Positions 1 through 5,612 are shown, counted from the stretch's first letter. The stretch: 6,494 bases of DNA from JBOGXF01 sp050694275 (GCA_050694275.1 JBOGXF010000142.1:1-6494); one strand, 5' to 3'. Notes: generated by a model from the sequence alone, not told the origin. Translations and numbers: made by a program.

Positions 1-1043
1 AAATAGGCCTCGATGGTCCTTATCAGCTCCCCACGCCGACGGTCGTCGTACGCGATCAAGGGGCCCAGCGTCTGCTCCACGAAACGGTCTATGAGTGCAG
101 GCGCCACGCGCAGGAAGTGATACAGCAGGAAGTCGTCGAACCTGTAGACGGGCCCCGGCGCGCTGAGGGCGAGACCGATCTCGAGAGCTTCTCGGGCTTC
201 GAGGTACGCTCTGCGCACTCCCTCGAGGCCGGGCCCGGGACCACCCATCCCGAAGCGCCACTCCTTGCCGAGCTCGGCCACGATCTTCTCGGGCATCACC
301 GCGACGTCGAGTGAAGAATCGGCGGGCAGCAACGCGATCGTGTGTTCGGCGCGCTGCAGGATGATCGGATCGGCGGGGGAATCTTCGGCGATAACCGCGG
401 TCGCCGACCCCACGGCCACTTCCTTTTGGGTCTCTTCTTCTGGTCCGACGCCGACCAGCGCAACGTAGCTGAGCGAAAGGTCGTAGCCGAACTCGTGGGC
501 GCGTCTCAGGATGTCCTCGGGAGAGGCCTCGGTTCCGTAAAGAAGGTCGGAGAGGAACTCACGACGGGCTCCCTCCTGCTCGCGAACTATCATGCGCTGG
601 GCACGCGCATAGGCGTCCGCAACGCAGGTCGAAATCTGATCCGTGTACCTGAGGACGGCCTCGGCCAGAGCGATCGCCGCCTCGAGCGCGTCGCCTTCGT
701 AGGCGCGGCACTCCTCGGCCAGGAGATCCCAGCACGTACGCGACACGGTCCGATAGGCATGCAACACGTCCTCGAGCGGGATGCTGGCCTCGGCCCGCCG
801 CGCGCCCACCCGTTCGATCAGCTCAAGCTCTTCCCTGCGAACCTCGCGGTCCTCGCTTAGGACCCTCGCGAGCGTCGTAACGTTCTCGCGCACCGCCGTT
901 CGCACGTCCGAGTAGAACCCATCGCCGAGCCGGGCGTAGGACGGAACCCGCCTCCAGATAGCTTCCGTGCTCTTCTCCACGACCTCGTCGAGTCGTCGGA
1001 GGAACGAATCGATGATCGGGCGAAGATCCGCGCTCGTGGCCAT
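1..1043 (-). CDS. PucR-family transcriptional regulator, partial (C-terminal HTH beyond left edge)
   Basis: Reading the minus strand from ATG at 1043 gives about 347 codons with no stop down to base 1, so the 3' end is outside the window. The layout is that of PucR/CdaR-type regulators. There is an N-terminal helical RsbRD-like domain (about residues 10-150, with PLEDVLHAYR at 89-98), then a link through SPEDILRRAHEFGYDL (174-189) into a CdaR/GGDEF-like domain (about 190-300). The last residues visible, PLIAYDDRRRGELIRTIEAYF, match the entry to the family's C-terminal helix-turn-helix. The DNA-binding helix itself is not in view. The start codon overlaps the stop of the DUF302 gene (ATGA), with no clear Shine-Dalgarno, which suggests translational coupling. 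Family members often control catabolic or transport genes in response to a metabolite. Regulation of the divergent ftcD is possible but is inference; the ligand cannot be told. Confidence 0.88.
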   Translation of the reverse strand, partial: MATSADLRPIIDSFLRRLDEVVEKSTEAIWRRVPSYARLGDGFYSDVRTAVRENVTTLARVLSEDREVRREELELIERVGARRAEASIPLEDVLHAYRTVSRTCWDLLAEECRAYEGDALEAAIALAEAVLRYTDQISTCVADAYARAQRMIVREQEGARREFLSDLLYGTEASPEDILRRAHEFGYDLSLSYVALVGVGPEEETQKEVAVGSATAVIAEDSPADPIILQRAEHTIALLPADSSLDVAVMPEKIVAELGKEWRFGMGGPGPGLEGVRRAYLEAREALEIGLALSAPGPVYRFDDFLLYHFLRVAPALIDRFVEQTLGPLIAYDDRRRGELIRTIEAY

Positions 1044-1441
1044 CAGACGGGACGAGCGACCGCGTCCAGGACCCGGTTCAGCGCGGTCCGGGCCGAGTCG
1101 GTCGCCCGCTCGGTGTCGGGATCCGAGGTATCCACGTCATCCGCCGGATCGAGCGCGGCGACCAGTGCCGACGAACCCGTCTCCTGGATGACGACGTTGC
1201 ATGGCAGGTGAGTGGCTACTTGGAGATCAGTTTCGAGCCGCTCGTGCGACAAGGTTGGGTTCCACACCCCCATGAACAGGTATTGCCGTTCGTTTCCCGC
1301 TTGGGGATCGAGCAGACCGCCCACGTGCATCTCGGTGAGTATAGAAAAGCCCTCAGCGCGCAGCGCAAGACGCGTGCGTATTACCGCTTCGTCGTAGCCC
1401 TCCGGGACCTCGACGCTGTATCCATATTCGCTCACCGCCAT
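1043..1441 (-). CDS. DUF302 domain protein
   Basis: A 132-residue soluble protein with the DUF302 pattern. The N-terminal strand YGYSVEVPEGYDEAV (6-20) is followed by a helix and EGFSILTEMHV (30-40). The hallmark LPCNVV (79-84) is followed by the late LDP (97-99). The biochemical role of DUF302 is not established. The last 30 residues are Asp/Thr/Ala-rich and look like a helical tail. ATG at 1441 is the only possible start, because the in-frame upstream codons contain no ATG, GTG or TTG before a stop at 1475. There is no visible Shine-Dalgarno; a leaderless start is possible but not shown. It precedes the PucR-type gene with a 1-nt-frame ATGA overlap, so the two are almost certainly co-transcribed. 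It lies 46 bp from the divergent ftcD. Confidence 0.85.
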   Translation of the reverse strand: MAVSEYGYSVEVPEGYDEAVIRTRLALRAEGFSILTEMHVGGLLDPQAGNERQYLFMGVWNPTLSHERLETDLQVATHLPCNVVIQETGSSALVAALDPADDVDTSDPDTERATDSARTALNRVLDAVARPV

Positions 1442-1487
1442 ACGGTAACGCCTGGCACCGAGGGTTCGCGGGGCTCACACTGTGTGG
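1442..1487. promoter_or_regulatory. Short divergent intergenic region (DUF302/pucR and ftcD)
   Basis: Only 46 bp separate the two divergent starts, so the promoters must overlap or lie partly in the coding sequences. An 11-bp odd palindrome, CACAC-T-GTGTG, lies at 1476-1486, directly before the ftcD ATG. It could be an operator, but it is short. I could not assign convincing -10/-35 boxes on either strand. Confidence 0.3.
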
Positions 1488-2333
1488 ATGACTCTGCTTG
1501 CCGTGCCGAACGTTTCCGAGGGACGCAACGAAGCGATCATCGACTCGCTCGTGGCTTCGGTGCTCGAGACGGGGACGCGGGTGCTGGACTTGCATTCGGA
1601 TCCTGCGCATAACCGCTCGGTGATCACCGCGACCGAAAGGGGCGACCGGCTCGTGGATGCGATGGCGAGCCTCGCCACCAGGGCCGCTTCACTGATCGAT
1701 CTCCGCATGCATCAGGGCGTGCATCCTCGCCTGGGAGTGCTCGACGTATGCCCCATCGTGCCTCACGACACCTCGATGAAAGAGGCGGTCCGAACGGCTC
1801 ACCAGGCGGGCCGAGCGATACTCAAGCAAGCCGGCATCCCCGTCTACTTCTACGGGCACGCCGCACGGCGGGCCGAGACCCGCCACCTGCCGGATATCAG
1901 GCGGAACCTGCGCACCTCCGGCGACCTGGCCCCCGACCTGGGGAATGGGGAACCCGACCCCCGATCCGGGATTGCGTGTGTCGGGGCTCGCCCCCCTCTG
2001 ATTGCTTTCAACGTCTGGCTCACCTGCGATGTGGCGACGGCACGCACGATAGCGAGGCGCGTGCGAACTGACGCAGTGCGGGCTCTTGGGCTGGCGATCG
2101 ACGACTCGATATCACAGGTCTCGATGAATCTGACCTCTCCGGACGAGACCGGAATCGCGGGCGCCTTCGAAAGCGTGGAGCGGGTCGCCCGAGAATTTGA
2201 TGCGGATGTCCGAGCGACGGAGATCGTCGGTCTGGTCCCGAAGCGATACCTGCCGGATCCATACGACAAATCGGCCCGGCTTCTAATGAAACCGGGCCGA
2301 TCGCTGGAATCCGTGCTTGCTTCGACGAGCTAG
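1488..2333 (+). CDS. ftcD: Glutamate formiminotransferase (single-domain FtcD)
   Basis: Predicted to transfer the formimino group from N-formimino-L-glutamate to tetrahydrofolate (EC 2.1.2.5), a late step of histidine degradation feeding one-carbon units into folate. The 281-residue protein has the family opening AVPNVSEGRN (5-14), NRSV (42-45), and MHQGVHPRLGVLDVCPIVP (74-92). H79 aligns with the catalytic His82 of the mammalian enzyme. The C-terminal subdomain shows GARPPLIAFNVWL, VSMNL and VGLVPKRYL. It matches the transferase half only; no cyclodeaminase domain follows. I chose ATG at 1488, which places AVPNVSEG at the usual distance from the start; GTG at 1482 is in frame and also possible. 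No hut genes are adjacent. The stop overlaps tail-to-tail with the histone-like gene. Confidence 0.9.
   Translation: MTLLAVPNVSEGRNEAIIDSLVASVLETGTRVLDLHSDPAHNRSVITATERGDRLVDAMASLATRAASLIDLRMHQGVHPRLGVLDVCPIVPHDTSMKEAVRTAHQAGRAILKQAGIPVYFYGHAARRAETRHLPDIRRNLRTSGDLAPDLGNGEPDPRSGIACVGARPPLIAFNVWLTCDVATARTIARRVRTDAVRALGLAIDDSISQVSMNLTSPDETGIAGAFESVERVAREFDADVRATEIVGLVPKRYLPDPYDKSARLLMKPGRSLESVLASTS
2270..2301 (-). terminator. Probable intrinsic terminator of the histone-like gene, inside ftcD
   Basis: The arms ATCGGCCCGG (2270-2279) and CCGGGCCGAT (2292-2301) are exact inverse complements. The inner bases TTC/GAA also pair around a TAAT loop. The single C/A mismatch between them becomes a G-U pair in minus-strand RNA, giving a continuous 14-bp stem. 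On the minus strand the hairpin lies 28 nt after the histone-like stop and runs into TTTGTCGTAT (the first T closes the stem), a short U-rich tail. On the plus strand no T-run follows, so it should work for the minus strand only. The tail is poorer than in textbook terminators. Confidence 0.6.
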
Positions 2334-2791
2334 CGGCTTCTCCTTCGAGTAGTCCGCTTGCGCGCCGGTGCTTTCCGGGCCGCGGTCTTCCTGCGACGAG
2401 CCGGCTTACGCGCGGTCGTCTTCTTGCGACCCGTGGTCTTGCGGGCCGCGGTCTTCCTGCGACGAGCCGGCTTACGCGCGGTCGTCTTCTTGCGACCGGT
2501 GGTCTTGCGGGCCGCGGTCTTCCTGCGACGAGCCGGCTTACGCGCGGTCGTCTTCTTGCGGGCCGCAGTCTTTCTGCGACGAGCCGGCTTTCGCGCGGTC
2601 GTCTTCCTGCGACCGGTGGTCTTGCGGGCCGCAGTCTTTCTGCGACGAGCCGGCTTACGCGCGGTCGTCTTCCTGCGACCGGTGGTCTTGCGCGCGGTGG
2701 TCTTGCGCGCAGTTGATCTGCGTGCCGCTGGCTTGCGTGCCGTTTTGCGACCAGCAGTTCGCTTGCGACCGGCAGTCTTCTTTGCTGCCAT
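2330..2791 (-). CDS. Histone H1-like Lys/Arg/Ala/Thr-rich repeat protein
   Basis: A 153-residue protein using only eight amino acids (M, A, K, T, G, R, P, S), with no acidic, aromatic or cysteine residue, so it is strongly positively charged. The core KTTARKPARRRKTAARK occurs five times, in units of 22 residues, the third cut to 17. Such low-complexity Lys/Arg/Ala/Pro tails are known from bacterial H1-like proteins and the C-terminal tail of actinobacterial HU (HupB). Here no HU fold precedes the tail. Nucleic-acid binding or nucleoid compaction is the likely role, inferred from composition. A Shine-Dalgarno GGGAGG lies about 9 nt before the ATG. The plus-strand open frames over this region are by-products of the repeat. 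The stop shares CTAG with the stop of ftcD. Confidence 0.8.
   Translation of the reverse strand: MAAKKTAGRKRTAGRKTARKPAARRSTARKTTARKTTGRRKTTARKPARRRKTAARKTTGRRKTTARKPARRRKTAARKKTTARKPARRRKTAARKTTGRKKTTARKPARRRKTAARKTTGRKKTTARKPARRRKTAARKAPARKRTTRRRSR
2385..2699. repeat. Tandem 66-bp coding repeats in the histone-like gene
   Basis: Units start at 2385, 2451, 2517, 2568 and 2634. Four are 66 bp and the one from 2517 is 51 bp, an in-frame 15-bp contraction. The copies are nearly identical even at synonymous positions; differences are single bases such as CCCGTG against CCGGTG, and TTCCTG against TTTCTG. More degenerate versions of the same pattern flank both ends. The period matches 22 codons, so copy changes keep the frame. 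Confidence 0.93.
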
Positions 2792-2792
2792 C

Positions 2793-2841
2793 CCCCGGCA
2801 CCTCCCTCGTGCGTCCGGGGCGGAACTCTTTTAGTTCCGCC
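2793..2841 (-). promoter_or_regulatory. Structured 5' leader with ribosome site in a hairpin loop
   Basis: Two inverted repeats lie just before the histone-like start. The first has perfect 9-bp arms GGCGGAACT (2819-2827) and AGTTCCGCC (2833-2841) with a 5-nt loop. The second, in minus-strand RNA, pairs CCCCG (2820-2816) with CGGGG (2797-2793) and, past a GAC bulge, GCAC with GTGC. This leaves GAGGGAG, part of the Shine-Dalgarno, as a 7-nt loop. The two overlap by two bases, so full formation of both is hindered. No T-run follows either, so they are not terminators. Translational control is inferred. Confidence 0.45.
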
Positions 2842-2888
2842 TAACCCGTACTCCGAACATCGAAACGCGCGCACAAACGCGCATTCAA

Positions 2889-2897
2889 CGTGTAATT
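2889..2897 (-). promoter_or_regulatory. CGTGTAATT element upstream of the histone-like gene
   Basis: The plus-strand sequence AACGTGTAATT (2887-2897) recurs exactly at 3343-3353 before whiB. Reading the minus strand, a weak promoter could be TTGCAC (2923-2918) with a -10 in CCTAATTA (2900-2893), which overlaps the element. CGTG (2889-2892) and CACG (2901-2904) also form an interrupted dyad around it. Exact promoter boxes are uncertain. Confidence 0.35.
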
Positions 2898-2993
2898 AGG
2901 CACGATTTATCGGCAAGGTGCAAGCATCAAAAGGAATTTATTGCTTCTTGACAGGCGTCGCTACGCCGATTCACCACACAAAGCGTGATTTTG

Positions 2994-3266
2994 TCATGAC
3001 ACTGCGCGCAGGCTGCGGCGCGCGCGCTCTTTCCTTATCCGTCGTCTCTCGCGTTCGGAAGTTCCTCCCCAAATACCGAACTGCTCTTTGTTGTTCAGCG
3101 CGTACTCGAGACACTGTGCACGCACCTCGCACTGCGCGCACACCGCGCGCGCAGCCTTCGAGGATCCACCACGCTCGGGAAAGAAAATCTCGGGATCAAC
3201 GCCGGTGCATCGCGCCTTCGATTGCCAATCGACCGGTTGCAGAAGTCTCGTTGTGATCCGCTGCAT
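2994..3266 (-). CDS. WhiB-family iron-sulfur transcriptional regulator
   Basis: A 90-residue WhiB-like protein. It carries the four iron-sulfur cysteines in the spacing C-x22-C-x2-C-x5-C: residues 20, 43, 46 and 52 from the chosen start, in RCTGVD, VCAQCEVRAQC. The family turn GIWGG follows (64-68), then a basic tail SERERRRIRKERARR for DNA contact. DPEIFFPERGG resembles the WhiB1/WhiB2-type group, but I cannot assign a named member. Such proteins hold a [4Fe-4S] cluster, often respond to redox or NO, and usually act with the main sigma factor. I chose ATG at 3266 because GAGAGGAAGG lies 7 nt before it. The in-frame ATG at 3308 would add 14 residues but has only AAAGGG touching the codon. There is a strong-looking promoter upstream (3337-3366). 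No clear terminator is visible; a small GGCGT/ACGCC hairpin at 2954-2967 has no T-tract. Confidence 0.92.
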   Translation of the reverse strand: MQRITTRLLQPVDWQSKARCTGVDPEIFFPERGGSSKAARAVCAQCEVRAQCLEYALNNKEQFGIWGGTSERERRRIRKERARRSLRAVS

Positions 3267-3330
3267 CCCCCAGCCTTCCTCTCTGATCTCCCCCGTCGAG
3301 CCCGCCATCCCTTTGGGCTCGAATCACGTT

Positions 3331-3354
3331 CGTGTAATTCTAAACGTGTAATTC
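3331..3354. repeat. Two direct 10-bp repeats CGTGTAATTC in the whiB promoter
   Basis: CGTGTAATTC occurs at 3331-3340 and 3345-3354, separated by TAAA. One copy overlaps the -10 box and the other lies in the spacer. A third CGTGTAATT lies at 2889-2897 before the histone-like gene. The 14-bp period is not a full helical turn. This may be a binding site for a regulator shared by the two genes. Confidence 0.5.
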
Positions 3355-3366
3355 AATGCCTGGCAA
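3337..3366 (-). promoter_or_regulatory. Candidate sigma70-type promoter of whiB
   Basis: On the minus strand TTGCCA (3366-3361) and TAGAAT (3342-3337) are separated by 18 bp. Each matches the housekeeping consensus in five of six positions. Transcription would start near 3330, giving a leader of about 65 nt to the ATG at 3266. A dyad CACG-TT-CGTG (3325-3334) lies around the expected start point. The promoter overlaps the direct repeats at 3331-3354. Confidence 0.55.
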
Positions 3367-3444
3367 GGGGGCTGAGCTGCGACTTCGCGAGAGTCGAACC
3401 TTCGTCGCCGGAGCGCGGTCAATGCCGTCGGTCGGGCGCGGCTG

Positions 3445-3813
3445 TTACGCCCCCTGCGGAAGCAGCTCGAGCGCGTCTAAAAACAACTCGTGCGCCCCGA
3501 TGGGTTTGACGCGGTAAAGGGTGGCGCCGGCCTGACGGGCGAGCCATGCGTCCTGCGTCCGCTCGAGCAGGATCACGACCGGTACATCCCTCAATCGATC
3601 GCTCTGGGACATGTCCTTGCAGAGGCCGTAGCCCCCGGCGCTGCCGGTCTGCATATCGACCACAACTACCGATGGCCTTCGCTTTTCCATGCTTTCCCAA
3701 GCGTCGCGGGCATCGTGCCGGAGTGAGACCTCGACGCCGGACGGGCAGGCGGAGGTCATCTCGTCCCGCACCCGCGGGTCGTCGCTGACCACCAGAATTC
3801 GCTCTTGCGCCAT
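3445..3813 (-). CDS. Single-domain response-regulator receiver protein, atypical
   Basis: A 122-residue CheY-like receiver with no output domain. It shows the acidic pair D11/D12 after strand 1 (ILVVSDDP), the phosphoacceptor D53 (VVVVDMQTG), and the conserved Lys in YRVKPI. The usual Thr/Ser after strand 4 is replaced: PVVILLERTQD has Leu there, so the normal phosphorylation-coupled switch may be altered. I chose ATG at 3813; TTG at 3816 is an in-frame alternative. The start lies 7 nt after the stop of the zinc-ribbon gene, with only a weak GAG, which suggests coupling. No histidine kinase is in the window, so the partner is unknown. It is the last gene of the riboswitch-led operon. Confidence 0.85.
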   Translation of the reverse strand: MAQERILVVSDDPRVRDEMTSACPSGVEVSLRHDARDAWESMEKRRPSVVVVDMQTGSAGGYGLCKDMSQSDRLRDVPVVILLERTQDAWLARQAGATLYRVKPIGAHELFLDALELLPQGA

Positions 3814-3820
3814 CAACTCG

Positions 3821-4114
3821 TTACGGGGTAGCGGCAGGCTGATCTTTGGCCCGCACCTGCTCGTTCAGAGTCCGGAGCAAACCTTCGATGTCGATATCGA
3901 ATCCGGTTTCCATCGCCTGAAGGCGAGCGAGCACGGAAACGAAGCGCTGCGCGGCGCTCTCGGCCTCCCGCACCGCATCGACCAGAACGGTCGAGTAATG
4001 ACGGGCGAAGCGGGCTCCACAGAAAGGGCACCGCCCGGGATGATCCGACTCCGGACCTATCTGAGACAGCAGGAACGTGCGACCGCAGGAGTCACATTTG
4101 GCTTCGATCTTCAT
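3821..4114 (-). CDS. Small zinc-ribbon protein
   Basis: A 97-residue protein with two zinc knuckles: CDSCG (C7, C10) and CPFCG (C29, C32), enough for a four-cysteine zinc ribbon. The region from about 42 to 92 is predicted helical, with spaced hydrophobics (VLVDAVREAE, FVSVLARLQAM, IEGLLRTLNEQV), and may mediate dimer or partner contact. No catalytic motif is visible and I do not recognise a named family. The start has a Shine-Dalgarno GAAAGG about 6 nt upstream. It begins 3 nt after the symporter stop, so the site lies inside the end of the symporter gene. Co-expression with the transporter is very likely. A regulatory, adaptor or nucleic-acid-binding role is possible but only inferred. Confidence 0.8.
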   Translation of the reverse strand: MKIEAKCDSCGRTFLLSQIGPESDHPGRCPFCGARFARHYSTVLVDAVREAESAAQRFVSVLARLQAMETGFDIDIEGLLRTLNEQVRAKDQPAATP

Positions 4115-4117
4115 GAT

Positions 4118-5515
4118 TCACCTTTCTCTGGCATGAGTTGCTCGCATGATAGTCGGACGGCCCCAAGCCGACGATGCGACCGTAATCAGCCCGGCCACGA
4201 TGGGGGCGACCAGGAAGGGCCCGATTGATAGGCCGTCGGGCAGCGTCAGCAACAGCAGCCCATCGAAGATGTCGCCGGTTCTGACCCAACCGAACACGAT
4301 CACCGAAAGGATTCCTGCGACAGCCCCCGCCAGCGCTCCTCGTGTCGTCACCTTTTGCCAAAGACCCAAGAAGACGGGCAGAACCACCGTGGCGGCGAGC
4401 AAGTCCGCGATCAGAAACAGCCGGAGGACGCTCAATTCCTGGATTCCGATTATCGCTGCTGGAAGAGTCAGCGCGATGGTCACAAGGCGAGCCATGCCGA
4501 AGGTGACTCTGCCGAAATGGACGGCCACGAGAGAAGTAAGCGCGTTCTGCAGTGTGTCGACGGTAGATGAAACCAGCGCGACTGCCAGGACGAGGACGAC
4601 CGCAAGGAACACCTCGGGAAGGTCCGTCAACAACGAGAAGAAGGCGAGCGAGGGAACCTCTACCCCGCGGCCCCCGGCGATGCTGCCGGAGAACCCCATC
4701 GCGAACACGACCGGCAGAATCAGCGCGCCCGCGAGCAGGCTTCCCCTTCTGAGGCTCGACGGGCTGCGCGCCGCCCACACCCTCTGCCAGAAGCCCTGGT
4801 GGAACAGATTGGCCGCGATGATCGCGATGCACAGGACGACGAATGTCTCCGCTCCTGCCCTCGTGAACGTCGCGGCGCCTCCGGAGCGAGCGGCGGTGAG
4901 CGGCCGGGGCACTTCGAACGCGAGGGCGATCCCCCCGACCAGCACGAGGAGCAGGATCAACCAGCCCTGCCAGCGGTCGGTCGAGATCGACGCCGGGAGA
5001 CCTCCGTACGCGGTGTAGGCCGCGGTAATCGCGGCGACCCCGACCACCGGAACTACCGGATGGATGTCGGTGAGCAGCGAAACCACCCCGCCGATGGCGG
5101 TCAGCTCTGCGGCGAGGAAGACGAACATGTACAAGACGGAGACCGCTGCAACGTAGACCTGTAACGTTCGCCCGAACCGGCTCTCGACAAAGTCGAGGAT
5201 CGTCGATCCTTCTGGTATTCGGGTCCTCACGCGAGGGCCGACGTAGGCGAAGATCGCAATCGCGGCGGCCTGTCCGACCGCGTAGCCGACGATCCCGAGC
5301 ACTCCGCCAAAGGTTCCGACCTCCGGGGGCGAAAACAGGATCCAGGTCCCAAGGGCCGACGCGAACAAGGTCAGGGCCATGCTCGCCGTGCCCTGGCTCG
5401 AACGCGCCGTCAGGTAGTCATCGTCCCCGGCCCCCGTCGCACCTCGCACGGCGACGTACGCGAACAGCAACAAGACGACAAACGTGAGAATCAGCCCGGT
5501 GGATTCAGCGAGCAC
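4118..5515 (-). CDS. Sodium:solute symporter, TPP-riboswitch controlled (likely thiamine or precursor uptake)
   Basis: A 465-residue inner-membrane protein of the SSS family, with about 13 hydrophobic segments (roughly 7-24, 45-62, 68-92, 118-148, 154-170, 184-200, 223-240, 259-280, 301-333, 341-358, 362-386, 393-410, 431-449). Family marks are YTAYGGLPASISTDRWQG (167-184, with D180 and Q183) and VSSTVDTLQNA (315-325), where S316/S317 match the sodium-site serines of the family. Length is normal. The start is GTG at 5515, with GGGAGG 5 nt before it. A TPP riboswitch lies directly upstream, so the cargo is probably thiamine, its pyrimidine (HMP) or its thiazole. SSS members under TPP control have been named ThiV in comparative work, but I cannot confirm orthology. 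It is the first gene of a three-gene unit with 3- and 7-nt gaps. Confidence 0.9.
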   Translation of the reverse strand: MLAESTGLILTFVVLLLFAYVAVRGATGAGDDDYLTARSSQGTASMALTLFASALGTWILFSPPEVGTFGGVLGIVGYAVGQAAAIAIFAYVGPRVRTRIPEGSTILDFVESRFGRTLQVYVAAVSVLYMFVFLAAELTAIGGVVSLLTDIHPVVPVVGVAAITAAYTAYGGLPASISTDRWQGWLILLLVLVGGIALAFEVPRPLTAARSGGAATFTRAGAETFVVLCIAIIAANLFHQGFWQRVWAARSPSSLRRGSLLAGALILPVVFAMGFSGSIAGGRGVEVPSLAFFSLLTDLPEVFLAVVLVLAVALVSSTVDTLQNALTSLVAVHFGRVTFGMARLVTIALTLPAAIIGIQELSVLRLFLIADLLAATVVLPVFLGLWQKVTTRGALAGAVAGILSVIVFGWVRTGDIFDGLLLLTLPDGLSIGPFLVAPIVAGLITVASSAWGRPTIMRATHARER

Positions 5516-5520
5516 GATCG

Positions 5521-5612
5521 CCTCCCTACGCCGGCATGACCCGGATCAGGTTCCAAGGGTCGGCGGCTTGCAACCGCCCTCTCAGCCCGGTCGCACCGGG
5601 CTCCCCTGCTCT
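5521..5612 (-). ncRNA. TPP riboswitch (THI element)
   Basis: The minus strand carries the conserved parts of the thiamine pyrophosphate aptamer in order. These are: GGGGAGC; a hairpin CCCGG-TGCGA-CCGGG; the pyrimidine-sensing CTGAGA (5585-5580); a variable hairpin GGCGG...CCGCC; the core GGAACCTGATCCGGGT (5554-5539); then ATGCCGGCGTAGGGAGG ending at 5521. The last GGGAGG is also the Shine-Dalgarno of the symporter GTG, so ligand binding should hide the ribosome site and shut off translation. No terminator hairpin with a T-run is seen. It begins about 20 nt after the metE-type stop; its own promoter was not found, with TAGGCT (5629-5624) only a weak -10 candidate. Confidence 0.96.

Noticed and set aside
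342..860. 172-codon plus-strand open frame
   Set aside because: It is a shadow of the minus-strand PucR-type gene, whose reading frame is open over the whole stretch and matches a family.
2385..2699. CRISPR-like array of regular repeats
   Set aside because: Repeats are contiguous without spacers and in frame with a coding sequence; this is a coding tandem repeat.
2358..2844. Two long plus-strand open frames over the basic-protein gene
   Set aside because: They follow from the 66-bp period being a multiple of three on repetitive GC-rich DNA. The minus frame has a Shine-Dalgarno, a sensible basic composition and matching leader signals.
2954..2967. GGCGT/ACGCC hairpin after whiB as a terminator
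   Set aside because: The stem has only 5 bp and no T-run follows on either strand.
3379..3396. Inverted repeat CGACT...AGTCG upstream of whiB
   Set aside because: Five-base arms are expected by chance in GC-rich DNA, and no T-run or promoter element fits it.
3370..3420. Possible tRNA: GGTTCGACTC on the minus strand resembles a T-arm
   Set aside because: The flanking bases do not form the 5-bp T-stem, and no acceptor, D- or anticodon arm is found upstream.
4146..5018. 290-codon plus-strand open frame
   Set aside because: It is antisense to the clear symporter, has no family features and lacks a ribosome site; it is a GC-rich shadow.
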